The notes beneath the pieces were generated by a model. It ran no database searches. It saw only the letters and a list, made by a program, of their open reading frames with translations, and was not told the DNA's origin. Position numbers and translations under genes: made by a program. From Lepidonotus clava (taxonomy: Eukaryota > Annelida > Polychaeta > Phyllodocida > Polynoidae): 64,000 nt of DNA. Positions 1 through 12,463 of this stretch are shown in pieces (the first letter of the stretch is position 1; each line of letters opens with the position of its first letter). The stretch lies in NCBI GenBank assembly GCA_936440205.1, contig OW387145.1:10043396-10107395 (forward strand), read 5' to 3'.

Positions 1-3000
1 TGACCAATTTTTCGTTCCACTTTTCTCAGTAATGCCAGCATTATAATCTTCAAACTATATGTATTTCTGTAGTTCTGTTTCTACTATATGGTGGTTTGGT
101 TCCAAAATTCTGAAATATTTGGTTGTTTTGTTGTAATTTTTGAGAAAATCCATAAGTTTTTTGTCACAAAATTGAAATAGGAATTTGCTATAGTAAATGA
201 AGTAGATCATCACTCTCCACGCACAGCAAATCTTTTTCCCATAGGGTTGCATGGAGATTGACAAAGAAGGTTTCAATGTCAAATTCCTCACACTCTCCAC
301 GCACATATTTAGTATTGAAATAGTACATGTTATAAATATTGCGCAATCATTGAAATTTCCTGTCACCGCCCGCCTCCTTCGGTACAGCAGAACCCGAAAA
401 TCTAGTAATGATGTTGCATTCTTGCTTGGGCTTCTAGACTTTCCCTCTGAATTTGATTATCAGGAGTTGTGCTTCAGGTCGCCGACCTTCTGAACACTTT
501 TTTAAATCACTTGTTCCTGCAATCATTTCCATATTCTAACCAGCATGATGGGTACCAGCGAAGCTTGTTAGGATTTTGACACAAATTTCTCATCACAGTT
601 TTCTCAATGATAGCCGCATGGTATATGTAGTTTGGTAGCTATTTCTCTAGAATGCGGTAGTGTGATCATAAACTTTTGAATCTCTGTTTCATTTTCCTCT
701 AAGATGGAATAGAAACCAACACTTTTTAAAGAAAGATTTGGGAATAGGCATTTTCTACGGTGAAGGAGCTGGTTCATGACTCTCCATCCACAATAGTGGT
801 GTATTACTATAGAAATGTATGGAGACTGACACAAGAGGTTTCACTCTTCACAGCCTGTATGTGGTTCAAACTCTTTTGACATTTTCCAATCATATATTTT
901 GTATCTATAATTATAGAAATAAAGAGAAGTGGTACTTATTAGCTGGTTCAAGTTATTAGGATAATTGCACAATCGTGTCAAGTTCTTTCTTTATTTGATA
1001 GTGATAGGTTGCTGATGCTTTGGAATTTTGTCATCTCTGGAATTGCCCATCACAAAAATAACTCCAGATTACTTGATATATCATCAATTTTGCCCCGAAA
1101 GTAACACATTTTACGTAAACTATATGTATGTAAGGAGTCCCAGTTCTAGCTAAGCAATTACATCTGAATACCATTGCTTTTGTATTTTCACCTGCCTCAT
1201 TGATACTGAATTGTATACAAGATTGTTGTTTACAGGGGCAATTGCTGAAATACTCTGCATTATCGCGAGGCAGAGATGATAAGACTCTTAATCTTAATCT
1301 CAGCAATATGATTGGTCAATGTCCAGGACGATTCGTCTCATTCGGAATTGTAGAATTAATGGATAGACTTCGAGTTTCTTTTTCCTTCCTGCCTCATTGG
1401 TACTGCAGATTCTTGTTAAAATCGGAAATTCTTCTTCGTTAGCCGGTAATCTTTCCTAAATTCTATAATTGGTGCACACTTGATCAGGGGAAGGGATAGA
1501 TATACTTTAACAATTTCGCATTACTTTTTATCGGGCGCATTCATAAACAACAACCATTTAAAATATGGTGTGTGGGGACGTGGCCAAAGGACACCTGTGG
1601 TTCTTTACAGACAACCTATATTTTATAGCAAAACTGAATCAGCCACAGGAACATAATTATGGTAAAAAATTACATAACCATTTAAAATATGCTTCATAAA
1701 AAGTATCATGTATAAGATATTTCTATGAGCTTCAGAGGATTTTTCAAAATAGCCTGAGAAAATGTGAAATTCATTTGGTAAGGCATTGGGTCTTAATGCT
1801 TAGATTTTTATTCCATAACCCGGTCGGGCTTTTGCTGAATGTTCATTTTCCCTATAATACCGGTACGCCATCTATTGTTTTCTATGATTCACTTTGAAAG
1901 AGGAAAATGAAATTAAATGTGAACCTTGTTGACAGGTTTGTATCCCGTTGCCCAGGCGCAGGTCGTAAGCCCTATTTAAATATATACTTTTAGCTCGTGT
2001 TAAAGTAAATGAGACAAAATAAAACGCTAACACAAGAAACAAACCGTTGCCTACACCAGGAACCCAACACAAAATATAGATATACATTCCCAGTCGGCTG
2101 TATGCAGAACTAAGCCCCAATTTAGTGTAGGTTAAACCCCCGCAAAACTCCATCAGGTTCCTACGCGCACTATTTCTTTCTGGCGACGCGCAATGACATT
2201 CATGGCTGCAGGCGTTGCAAGGCCGACCAGCGTCCCCAGGAGGTCCCGGATGTGCTGGGGGCCGCTTACCACGCCCCCAACTGTCATTTAGGTGTGTTGA
2301 GGGCCGCTGCCGACATTGTAAAATAATCGCTCAGCGTGTTCCGAGGTCCCAGCAGTGGGATAGTCATCTGCATAGACTTAACGGGACCCTTCGTCTATTC
2401 TATTCTACGCCTGCGTTTTCCGGCCGTCTTCTATTCCTGTATGCGAACTTGATTTCTTTTCTGTCGTCTAGTGTTTTTTCCCGGCGTTCCATATGTTTGT
2501 CTTTACGTCATTACCCTTCTTTGCATTTCGAAATTCGTTAAAATTGCAAGTGTAAGAAAAGTACGTGTATACAAGCGTCATAACGAGTGAGGAAGTGTAA
2601 CACAGTACAGAAAATACAAAAATAAAATAAAAATATTGTAAGTTTGTATAGTTTATTCATCAAGTGTGCATCTAAGATATTAATAGAGTAAATATTAGAG
2701 TGCTGTAAATACAATCAAGAATATACAAATAAGTGCATAGGAAATATAACAAACCTGGATACATGTATATGAATGTTACCAAGCTGCAAAATGACAGTTT
2801 AATGTCAATATTCAAAATGGATAACCATGTATGAATTCTTGAATACCCATTACTATGTGACGCGTCTTTTGTTTTAAATTCAAATTGTTTAACGTGGCAA
2901 ATACTTTGTCAAAATTATAAGCAACCCTCAAGCTCTTCACCATGCCCCATGTAAACAGATAGGCAGTGACGGCACAATGCAATAGACAACTACTTTCAGC

Positions 3001-3503
3001 TACACGTGATCCAAGCAAGGTGTTTTTCTGTAGAAGAAAAAGAGAATGTTTTTCATTTGTTACACGCTATCATATTAGTAATGTTCTAATTAAATGATTG
3101 CATGTACATGCACTATACGACTTAATTGGACATTATATAAACTTCTCCTCCCGTGTATTGACGTACTGCCGTTAGCTAACCTAGTTAAAGAATATAACCA
3201 CTTAAAATTCACGATTTTAATAGTAATCTTACATGATTGGTAGACAGCCGAGAGTCGTCAGACATAAGCTATAAGATCACGAGTTAATTGTGTAGGGCCT
3301 TTACCAACAATAAAGTGACAACAGTGCACTTAAGGCGTTGTCTCGCTACAGGACAACATGTTTTTGCATGATACATGGAGAGGTTGTAAATGCAAACTCG
3401 CCCTTCGATAGTGTTGATAAAGAGGGGGACATATTGAGCAAATCTACTAAATGTGTTTGATCAAATGTAATCGTTATTGCGGGTGGGGTTGGGTTCTTCA
3501 CCT
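1..3503. other. AT-rich intergenic stretch, no supported gene
   Basis: No exon with credible protein similarity or splice context was found here. Two segments (about 1-300 and 560-850) share a similar run of short phrases, such as the word CTCTCCA followed by a TGGAGA-TTGACA type phrase, and may be an old diverged duplication. A somewhat GC-richer patch at 2160-2420 was read in all frames without yielding a recognisable protein. Confidence 0.5.
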
Positions 3504-3512
3504 GTATTTACG
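3504..3512. repeat. 9-bp target site duplication, left copy
   Basis: GTATTTACG occurs directly before the left end of the element at 3513-4776 and again directly after its right end at 4777-4785. Perfect nine-base direct repeats at both borders are the mark of a transposase-mediated insertion. Confidence 0.75.
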
Positions 3513-4776
3513 AAGTATAGTCATTATGGGCCATGGCAGTTATGGGCCAGTCGTTATGGGCCACCTAAAGAGTCATTATGGTCCACCTAAGGAGTCATTA
3601 CGGTCCACCTAAAAAGTCATTATGGTCCACCCAAAAAGTCGTTATGGTCCACCTACAGAGTCGTTATGGTCCAGCTAAAGTCATTATGGTCCACATGGTA
3701 AGTTGTTATGGTCCACATGGAAAGTCATTATGGTCCACCAGGGAAGTTGTTATGGGCCAACTTGGCAGTACTATCTTTTGCCATGAAAACAACCACAGAA
3801 TAGAAACTTATGTTTTCTACATCTTGATTTGGCAATGAAAGAAACTCAGGAAATATCTTTTAGAAAATAGTATTTTATTGGTTCATAGTTGCAACCATTG
3901 CAATCAGTTTGTACAAAAATAAAACATAGTACAAGCATCAGTGGCATTTACATAATCAATCAAATGACATGAGTCTTTATAAATATTTATACAATAAGCT
4001 CACAACATATGGGTGACTGTGCCTGTTTGACAATGCAGATAGAAAGTAATTTGAATTAAAATACAGACTTTATTACATACATGTCGAATCATTAGACAAA
4101 GGCCTTGTACATGGTGCAGAGGGTTTGGGCAAACCTGAACACAAAGTCACTGTGGTCACAAGACTCACCAGGTCCAAATTTGACCTAAGTCACTGTTATG
4201 TCACAAAAGTCAGTGGGGCAAAAGTCATAATTAGTCCTCACTGTGATCACACAGTGCACTACACCTCCTCAAGTATTCGGATGAGCAATTAATGACAGGC
4301 CATATGAGGCCAAATTTGAATGATTTTTGTTAGTGTGCATATCCCTTACTTCACATTCTATAATCAAGGGGATTCCCTTTTATTGGCAGCTGGGATTTCC
4401 CAATGAATCACCGTGTGACGTCACAAATATGAGGATTTCCCTAAAATTAATTCAATAAATGCAAGTTTTTTGAAGTACCATAATTGTGTCTAAACGCAGA
4501 ATTATTCTTAGATTTTCTTTACATTGATAGTTCAATATGAGAATGACATGCTGCATGAATTTCATTGAAAAATTAGTATTCTGTAAGTATGTGCAAGGTT
4601 TCCTATAAGAATGGAACATAATGACTATATAGTGGCCCATAAGTGCACTGGCCCATAATGACTTTGAGGTGGACCATAAGTGACCCGGCCCATAAGTACA
4701 CTGGCCCATAACGACTTTGCAGTGGACCATAAGTGACCTGGCCCATAAGTGCACTGGCCCATAATGACTCTACACC
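3513..4776. mobile_element. Non-autonomous DNA transposon with inverted arrays of a short unit and 9-bp TSD
   Basis: The element is 1,264 bp and is bordered by the direct repeat GTATTTACG. Both ends carry, in opposite orientation, tandem arrays of a roughly 20-bp unit built on GTCATTATGGGCCA or GTCATTATGGTCCACC. The left array covers about 3519-3768 and the right about 4633-4770. The terminal words AGTCATTATGGGCCA match when the ends are compared as inverted repeats. The 850-bp interior is AT-rich and contains no transposase-like reading frame, so the copy must have been moved in trans. A 9-bp duplication fits Mutator-like elements, or less likely Merlin; family assignment is inference. Confidence 0.75.
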
Positions 4777-4785
4777 GTATTTACG
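4777..4785. repeat. 9-bp target site duplication, right copy
   Basis: Second perfect copy of GTATTTACG, abutting the right end of the 3513-4776 element. Confidence 0.75.
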
Positions 4786-7700
4786 CCTATCAGTGAGTGG
4801 AGGTCTAGTTCCTCAGTTAGCTGCCAGGGGTACATATACCTACACATGTACAGCTGGTGTATCATCATGCCATCAATCTACTACATGTACATGTACATGC
4901 AATGGCTCATGACAGAATTGTAAAATGCATTAACAGCTAAATCATCCAAGGGTGTGACGTTATTATAACGTTGCAGTGACGTTCTGTTTCGTTCTTTATC
5001 GGTTCTTGTTATGTTATTGCTGTGAAGTTGAACTGCAACATTTTCTTCACAATGTTCTTGTTACATTTTTCAAACAGGGGTGCCTTCCAAAACCACCAAC
5101 GGCATTTTGTAGAGGTGGATAGAGGCGTTTTTCGTGGCCACGATGGAAAATCCTGCCCAGAAAACATTTACGAAATTTCATGGACATCAAAGTTCAGTGG
5201 GAAATCATACTAAAATTATTCACATTAAAGGTGTGTTCACACAAAATACTTTTTAACGTGTGTTCGAAGGATATTGGGACCATTTAGCAGTGGAGGCATT
5301 TGAAAACAATTGAAAAAAAATCTTCTGAATTTCGTGGGGGCTTAAATTCCACTAAAGGAAATGCAGTCATTGTGCATATATACAAACTTTTCTTCGAGCT
5401 TGATTTTTCATAGATGATTTTTTGGTCGGTACCCTGAACAGCATGTTATCATAAAGCTCTGTATTGGTTTTGTCTTAACATCAAAGAAACATACCATTAT
5501 GATACCTTTCTGATTTGGTGAAGTCTCGACCTCATCATCAAATCTATAGGAAAATATACAAATATTTGTCATATTTCTATCTATAATGGATATATTTTCA
5601 AATCAATCTAATGATATGAAGTATATATGAGTACAAATGAAGAAAACGACAACTTATTCCTAGTTTCCATTATCTGTAACCACAAAAATGCCATGAGTAG
5701 ATGCTTAAGGCCGTGTCTACAGATTTTCCATCACGTTTCTTGAGGCTTGTCTGCATGTACAATGCAGTCGATAAGCATCTGTGATTAGGAGTATTATGAA
5801 TGTCTTTTGCAGAAATGAAATTGAACAACACTTTCTCTTTACTCAAACCATCGCGCAATTACCGACTATTACATTGCCATAAATTTGCTAACCGCACACG
5901 TGTCTAGGGCCAAGAATGATAATTGAGAACATTATTTGGATATTGGTCAATTCGAGGGTCAAGTAGGCATATGTAGACAACTGAATTTCTATTCAACTCT
6001 GCATAACAAGCAAATACGATTAACTTTACTCAACTCACAAAAAGACCTCTTTTTCTAGAGCACATATTTGTCGCATTCAACTTAATTAAGGTGATCTGCA
6101 ATGGTATCACCTTTGTAGATATTAAACTAGCCTTTTGCAAACATAAGTGTAATAAATTTGATTATCACCGTATTGTTATAATCGTCCAGTCGACCAAGTT
6201 GCCATGCCTGACCAAGGTCACTTTATGCAATTGGAAACAGAGGCAGCCTGGACAAAACGCTGCAAACAAACTTGTGATTTGCTGCATAGGAGCTCAGCAT
6301 TAGACATGCGGGGGTATGGTTAAGGTACGGGTAAGGTATGGGTGAGGTATAACAGGTTAGGAGGGAGAGTGACCGGCCTGTTTTCTTAGGGCATTAACAG
6401 GTTGGTGTGGGACTGTTGGCCGGTGGTCGCTGATTGCCACAATTGTTGGTGTAACTCAAAGCTGGGTGTAAAGATGGCTCAACGCCGTCCACACACGGCG
6501 ACAAGGACTGCGAGTCGAGGGGACATAAAGGTGGGGATTCCACGTGGCAGCAGATTGAAGATAAAACACATTCTTTGGGCTGTTGTATACTTGCAACTGA
6601 CAACAAAATGGAGTAGCACAATATCTCACTTATAACACTAAAAACAGATTAGCCGTGTTTTATTGTTTTTATCTTCCTGTTGTTGTCATACATCCGTTTT
6701 TTCTTTTGGTCGTGACGTGGAAGGTCTCCTTATAGTCGTTTAAAGTTGCCATTGAATGCAAGTGTTTGCCTATCTTTATATTTTAAGCAATAATGTCGAG
6801 TATATATATGTATACATTACGTCAATACATTCCTCGCATGATCTTACGTTGCTTCTTGTTTTAGATTTGGACTGTCTTATAAGTCATTGAGTGATAGAAA
6901 CATTAAACGCCCTTGATTGCTATTCTCCTTGTGCAGGAGAGAACTTTGTCGTCAAATATCTTTCGAATTGACAGCTTCAGCTTCGTCAACAGTTGTTAAG
7001 CAAGAACTTGTCAGAAACATTCAAAATCTATCTATCTGCCAAGTGGGTTAGATGTTAGTTATAACTGCGAAAAAACGATTAAGGTTACGAAATAACTATG
7101 AAATAACTATATCAAGTGAAGGTTTCGACAAGTTCCTGACTAGGCTTAATTTAAATGTGGCACTTTTTAAACAAGACTTTCCAGAAAAACAATTACCAAG
7201 AAATGTAACTGGAGTCACTGATAATAGTCTACGAAGAAACTTATCACCAGATTGGTTTTCTTTATCTACTTTTTGTCATGGCGTCAGGCCACGATCGGTG
7301 ATTCCAGGCTCCTAAAAAATCACACAGTATGACATGTGCACCACGAAAGGCATTAACACAAACATTTGGCCTTTGCAGGCTTAATAGTTAGGGCCCCTTA
7401 GCACAAAGAAAACCACCGGTGGTAGGGCCCCCTAGCACAAAGAGGGGCGGCGCCTGTTTCCGGTGTGAAGGATTAACTCGGGATCCAAACATGGTGGGAA
7501 TCAAACAAGAGTTTGACCCATACACCAAAAAGTCCAAACACGCCCTCCCTGGTCGACGCGGGTCAGAGGTGTCATAGTCAGAAGGGTACACAGCGCCGCC
7601 GTCCGGGCACTGGGCACACTAAGGGGGCAGTAATAGCCCCTCAGACAGGACTATCACGGGATGAAGAACCGGTGATTCGATGCAGTCAACCAAATTGAAA

Positions 7701-7995
7701 TATTGAAAATTGAATAATATAAGTTCAGAACACCATATTGACAGACGAACGGAGGGGAGAAATGCGGCAGGCATGACCTCTCCCATATATGACAAGTGGA
7801 TTATATAGATGGAAAAGTGATTGAAACACTGGATCACAAGCAATGTGAATTTAATAGAACGACTGGTACTAAATGCCATTGATGTGCAGACATAATACAA
7901 CTAGGATTACGAGAGATGCGACCAAAACAGCTGAATTCTAATCACTGCATCAGTACATGAGTGGAAGTGCTCCTCCGCTTGGGTGAGCGTTCACC
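4786..7995. other. Intergenic stretch upstream of the plus-strand gene
   Basis: Apart from a transposon fragment at 4944-5080, no gene is supported. A GC-richer patch at 6470-6560 begins with ATGGCTCAACG in a fair start context and could be an untranslated or alternative exon of a plus-strand transcript, but no convincing donor or homologue was seen. The stretch 7380-7640 is also GC-richer without a recognisable product. Confidence 0.4.
4944..5080 (-). mobile_element. Fragment of the CCCAGCCAA-ended repeat family
   Basis: Read on the minus strand, the sequence runs ACAAGAACC, then AACAGAACGTCACTGCAACG, then ATAATAACGTCAC and CCTTGG. This matches the 3' half of the elements at 47239, 53698 and 62970. 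It is a truncated, diverged copy with no second end. Confidence 0.5.
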
Positions 7996-8043
7996 ATGGA
8001 TAAGAAGCAGAAGATGACGAGACAAGACCACTTCACCAAGGAG
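7996..8043 (+). CDS. Exon 1 of the uncharacterised plus-strand gene
   Basis: Encodes MDKKQKMTRQDHFTKE and ends in GAG followed by GTATGT, a near-consensus donor. The start ATG has A at -3 and G at +4. The reading phase (0) matches exon 2 exactly. Confidence 0.75.
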
Positions 8044-11000
8044 GTATGTACAGGGCAGTGCCTGTAGTCGGGAAAACGGGTTTTAACTTTGTCAATCTCT
8101 CTCTGTTTGTACTTACGGTATCGTGTTATAAAAGGTGTGTAGGTAAAAGCCTATGTTTGTTTCCTCGTTAGATTCGTAGCTGTTAGATTAGTGTTTGTTG
8201 AAAAAATGAAAAATATAATTAAGTAGTTTTCACAAAATATTTTGATTTATTTACCTTGTGTCATAGATATTCCTTAGGGCAGCTTCAGGTAATATAAATT
8301 CTGGATTGAATAGGACACCTTGTACCTCATGCCAGACTGTCAATATTTGGAACCAAATGGTCGTAATTCAGCCATATATAGTTTACGATCCACGATACTA
8401 CCTACGACGTATATCTTTTGGGACATTGGAATGCACCCCTGAAACACATTCCGGCCAATTAGGATGGGACTTTGCAGAACGTTGTCATATCAGAACGTTA
8501 TCAGAACGTCGCAAAACGCTTAAAATTACAATTTCGGCTGTGTTATATGTCCCCTTCAACTAGTAGATGTGTCTTATCCTTTAGACTCCAAGTTTTACAT
8601 AACAATGTTGCAATAAGCCCGTCCTAGTATACATGAACATCAAATTTTACCATGAAATTACATAGCAATTTCTTTCTGATTCAATCCCCAAAGATAGAAG
8701 TGTGAAACAAAATGGACCAAGGTGGTTTGGTTGACAAATTTCTCCTGAAATGATTAAAATGCAGCTTTGTATATTGGCCTTTTTCCCATAGGAACCAATG
8801 TTAAAGCCTGTCAGCCCAACTTATAATGTCCAACCCTATTTTCCCTAAAATGCAGCATTTTGATTGGCTGGCAAACCTGCAAATCTGTTAATTGGTAAAG
8901 TTTAAGAAATCACAATGTTTTATCAGTACTTGGTGAAATAGAAAAACATAATGTTTAGTTATTAGGAATCCCAGCTCTTAGAGACGAAGATCACTTATAC
9001 CATAATTTTGTCCGACCCTTGTCCAACCCTGGGATATACTGAATGTGGGATGGGCTTATTACACCATATTTCTATGTAGCTGGAAGCCTACTGAAGTGTT
9101 AGGGAGTTCCAAGTTAATCTAAAGACCTCATCACATCTTTAATTTTGTTACAAAATTATCCTACCATATTTTGGTTCCTATGCCATCTTTCCTTTGTACT
9201 AAGAAAAGAAACTCATTTATTAAGATAAGAACTTCTCTAAGGGCGTGTTTCACACTAGGTGAATTATAAAATGCGTTTCTCACATCTCACAAAATAAAAG
9301 AAAAGATGTTTTTAACTTTTTAATAATCTTAATTCTGAAAATATAAAGATCACAACAGGAACATAAGATCAAAAAGTCTTAAACTCAAACATGAAAATTT
9401 CTAAATAATCTTAACTAAAAAATACGCTCTTAGAGTTACGACCAATGTGAAAATCCTCCTTAATCCCGTTTATATTTCGCTCCTAAGTTAGGGGGTGTTT
9501 CACAAGGGTCGTAACTCTAAGATGGTATTTAGGCCTATAGTTCAGATATCTTGACATTTTCATGGTTGTGTATCAGACTTACAATCTTATGCTCCTGTAC
9601 TTAACAGGATTATAGTATCTAGAGTTGAGTTTTTGACTTTTAAGGACATCTCATCTTAAATATTAAGATGTGAGAAATGCATTATTCTATTACTCTCCTA
9701 GTGTGAAATGCGTCCTATATAAGGCCTCTTATCCCATCTTAAGATATTTATTACACTACGATGGCCATCTTGAAACCAAAATATATTAGAATCTAAGAGT
9801 CAATCCTAGGATCACACTGTCCTCTAATGGTTTTTATGTTGTTCAATCAAAAGCCTTTCCTCTTTCTTTAGAACAATTTCCAATGCTTTCCCAGCAAACT
9901 CGTTACGCAACCAAGATCACTTTAACAAAACACAATTGCAAGGCAATTACCATTCCTCGCCTTTTCCACGCACACGTCTTAAACTGACCGCTAATATTTG
10001 GCCGAAGTCTCCTACCCCGGACCCCCTGCCGGCTCAGCTTGTATAGCTACATGAATGGCCCTTTAATCTATTATGGCTACCACCACTACACCCCCACCCC
10101 TACAAGTCAAACATTACCGCCGAGAATTCAACACTCTTTCACTTTCTTGCTATTTTGGATTTCGTTTTCTTGTGAAAGTATTGGAGGGGGTTGGTCGTGG
10201 TATGCTATGCCAAGCATCATGCAGGTTTAGGGGGAAAAGGGTAGGATTAAAATTACGTTCCTCTCGTAATAGGAGAATTCTGAGAGAAATACATCAGAAC
10301 CTATATCCCTGCATCAGAACAGAGTACGCTCATTGCTATCAGGGCCCGATGGACCCATGCACACAACAGCAAGTCGTGAATTCAAATGGCTATTTGTACA
10401 ATGTCTCCGTCTGTTTGAGTAGTACATAGCTTAAGGCACCTTGCAGTTAGTTGAAGTGCAGTTTGAACCAAGTATTGAGTAAACTTAATGGGCACACGTT
10501 TTTAATTATTTATGCAATCATGATATCCATGTAGCCTTTTCAATGAAAGAACCCCGCCCACCACTGCATTACATACAATTACTCTGTGTCGTGAAAACGG
10601 CAGTATTGGCGTCAATTCGAGCGCTTCCATTGAATTGAATATAATAATGTGATGATGACACCAACGACAACGGTGTAGGTGAGAACTTGTCTCGACGTGG
10701 CTGTAAGGCTACTCGACTACGAGTGACCAGGCAGGTGGTTGCATTTCCCTCCCTTGTCTTTGTTTTTTTTCCTTCTTGTGAATAGGAAAGGCAACCATTT
10801 TTGTCAATCCACAAAACACAAAGGGGAATTAATTTATCCATAGACAATGGTGTTCTACAGTACATTTTAACCAGGGATAGATCCAGGGAGCCCCTGCCCC
10901 CCCCCCCCTTCTTTTTTGGTGGATACTTAAATTTGACATAAAGTTTACCTAAATACGGATTACCCCTTTCAAAAATTCTGTATCCGCCCCTATTGAACTA

Positions 11001-12070
11001 ATAATAAACCATGGTCATCCGGACCTATCCAATGTTTCTCATTTTGTTTCTAGCTGACACGATGTGAGAGGGTGTTACAGAAGCTGGAGCTGAGTGCCGA
11101 CACCCAGGCGTCCCCTACCGACGGCCCGCAGAGACGGAGCCTCCTCAAGTCACACACCATGACGTCGTTCGACGCCTACATGACGCGCTCTGACGTCAGC
11201 CCCACCCTGACGTCATCGTCCTACCTCGACTCGCTCCTTCTCCATGGTAACGGCCGTCATGTCCGGCGGACTGCTCCCCCCGCAGCCTGGGGCTCCGACC
11301 CGCACAGGACTCCGCTTGGAGAGCGGAGAGAAAACCGACCTGCGCAGAGTACCGGAAGTCAGGTGACGTCACAGCAGCTCAGCACCGACGACCTATGCGA
11401 CTTCTTAGCACGTCGCGGGCTGGGCGACCCGCGCGACGTCATGCGGCGACGTATGGACCGACGTCGCCAGGCGTACGAGGATCGTCGCGTGGCGACGGAG
11501 CGCGCGCGACGCCGGGAGAGGGACAGACGCGGGGTGACGTACTACCTGGAGAAGTTGAAGGGCCAGGCGTTCCTGGACAGCGCGGCGGCCAACTGCCGGG
11601 CGTCGGCCTTCTGCGAGCTGCAGGGGACGCGCGCCCTCCGCACCGCCTCCGCCTCCTACCGGCACCCCGCAGAACGACTCCAGCACGTCGACCTCTTCTC
11701 ACGGAGTGGCACCGGAAGCGGAAGCGGAAGTGATGACGATGGGAGCCTGGGGGGTGACGGGGCGCGGGGTCGGGAGGAGGTGTTTGAGCGGATCAAGGCC
11801 TGGTTGTCGGACTGTGAGCGGGCCCGGGAGGGGGCCGGCCCCCCGCCTCAGGGAGCCGGTAAGAGGGCACACCTCACCGAGCCTCAGCCAACCCCGGACG
11901 GACACAGACAGTCCACAACGCTTCAGCAAGAGGGACAAGAGGATCAAAAAAGTAACGTCGTTGAACTATCTAAGCAGGTTTCATCAAAAGATACCAAAAC
12001 TTGCAAAAATAACGTTAATAAGAGCTCAAAAAAGTGGAAAAAGTCTGTGCGGATTTTACCCCATATATAG
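7996..12070 (+). CDS. Two-exon gene for an uncharacterised basic, partly coiled-coil protein (354 aa)
   Basis: Joining 7996-8043 to 11054-12070 gives an uninterrupted 354-residue protein; the intron is phase 0. The start ATG lies in an ideal context (CACCATGG). The N-terminus is short and lysine-rich, and residues about 17-28 (LTRCERVLQKLEL) form an amphipathic helix. Residues roughly 125-190 are strongly basic and helical (many RRR and DRR runs followed by VTYYLEKLKGQAFL), consistent with a coiled coil or RNA/microtubule contact. After that come a Gly/Ser/Asp-rich low-complexity patch, a short acidic helix and a lysine-rich tail. There is no signal peptide or membrane segment, so an intracellular protein is likely. 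I do not recognise the family and propose no function. An AATAAA lies at 12458-12463, about 390 nt past the stop. Confidence 0.75.
8614..9058. mobile_element. MITE family A, copy 1 (445 bp)
   Basis: Begins AATAAGCCCGTCCTA and ends TGGGATGGGCTTATT, an imperfect terminal inverted repeat of about 15 bp. The body is closely similar along its whole length to 22401-22848 and 43937-44382, including the shared phrases TATTGGCCTTTTTCCCATA and GCATTTTGATTGGCTG. No coding capacity, so it is a non-autonomous DNA transposon. Confidence 0.85.
9241..9715. mobile_element. Palindromic MITE (475 bp)
   Basis: The left end reads GGGCGTGTTTCACACTAGG and the right end, reverse-complemented, GGACGCATTTCACACTAGG. 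The similarity between the arms continues inward for at least 50 bp (both contain GCATTTCTCACATCT-like words) and more loosely to the middle, so the whole element can fold back. It is flanked by TA on both sides. A possible relative lies near 29715-29755 (ATGAAATGCGCCCTAAG). Confidence 0.75.
10872..10995. mobile_element. Short CAGNGGCGGATCC-type palindromic element
   Basis: Starts CAGGGATAGATCCAGGGA followed by a C-run, and ends TGTATCCGCCCCTATTG, roughly the inverse of the start. Similar short elements with a G or C run occur at 33443, 46499, 49036 and 52234. Confidence 0.5.
11054..12070 (+). CDS. Exon 2 of the uncharacterised plus-strand gene
   Basis: A 1,017-nt terminal coding exon opening straight after TTTGTTTCTAG with CTG ACA CGA and closing at a TAG. 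It is far richer in G+C than the flanks until about position 11930, after which it becomes AT-rich and lysine-coding; the last 45 residues could therefore be read-through past an unseen splice site. It carries three perfect TGACGTCA octamers (11191, 11208, 11364). Confidence 0.75.
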   Translation: MTRCERVLQKLELSADTQASPTDGPQRRSLLKSHTMTSFDAYMTRSDVSPTLTSSSYLDSLLLHGNGRHVRRTAPPAAWGSDPHRTPLGERRENRPAQSTGSQVTSQQLSTDDLCDFLARRGLGDPRDVMRRRMDRRRQAYEDRRVATERARRRERDRRGVTYYLEKLKGQAFLDSAAANCRASAFCELQGTRALRTASASYRHPAERLQHVDLFSRSGTGSGSGSDDDGSLGGDGARGREEVFERIKAWLSDCERAREGAGPPPQGAGKRAHLTEPQPTPDGHRQSTTLQQEGQEDQKSNVVELSKQVSSKDTKTCKNNVNKSSKKWKKSVRILPHI

Positions 12071-12457
12071 TATCCTTGTTGGCTATGCGTAAATCGAATG
12101 GTGATGGTAAATGCAGAAAATACACAATGGTTTACCCATGGTTTTAGACAGATAATTATAGGGACGTCTAGGGAAGTCAAGAGGGGTATTTATCACGTAT
12201 TTCTTTGACATTGTTATCTCATTTCGGACCCAGTGTGTATGAAAACTATCAAAATAGAATTTAAGGATGAAGATTTATATATCGTAGATGTAATGGCATC
12301 CCGGATTTTCTCTTTAGGATCTATGTTTGTGCATTTTTTTAAAAACTTAAAGCGAAAAAGATGAAATGGAAGAAAATGCACGTATCTATAGTAATCTTTA
12401 GTAGGGCCATCTTCACTATTTTATACAACAAATAATTATTTTCTTCCTCCGAATCTG

Positions 12458-12463
12458 AATAAA
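12458..12463 (+). terminator. Candidate polyadenylation signal for the plus-strand gene
   Basis: AATAAA, the first canonical signal downstream of the stop at 12070. The strand and spacing are right, but nothing else confirms use. Confidence 0.35.

Larger units (their letters stand above)
8044..11053 (+). other. Intron 1 of the plus-strand gene
   Basis: A 3.0-kb AT-rich intron, from donor GTATGT to acceptor TTTGTTTCTAG. It holds a 445-bp inverted-repeat element (8614-9058), a 475-bp palindromic element (9241-9715) and a short C-rich element (10872-10995). No additional exon that keeps phase was recognised. Confidence 0.7.

Noticed and set aside
3519-4770. CRISPR-like array because of regularly spaced short repeats
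   Set aside because: The units are contiguous, with no unique spacers; they form transposon termini in an animal genome.
11395-12092. Long open frames in the other frames and strand over the plus-strand exon
   Set aside because: Low stop density caused by high GC; the chosen frame is the one that joins exon 1 in phase and starts with an ideal context.
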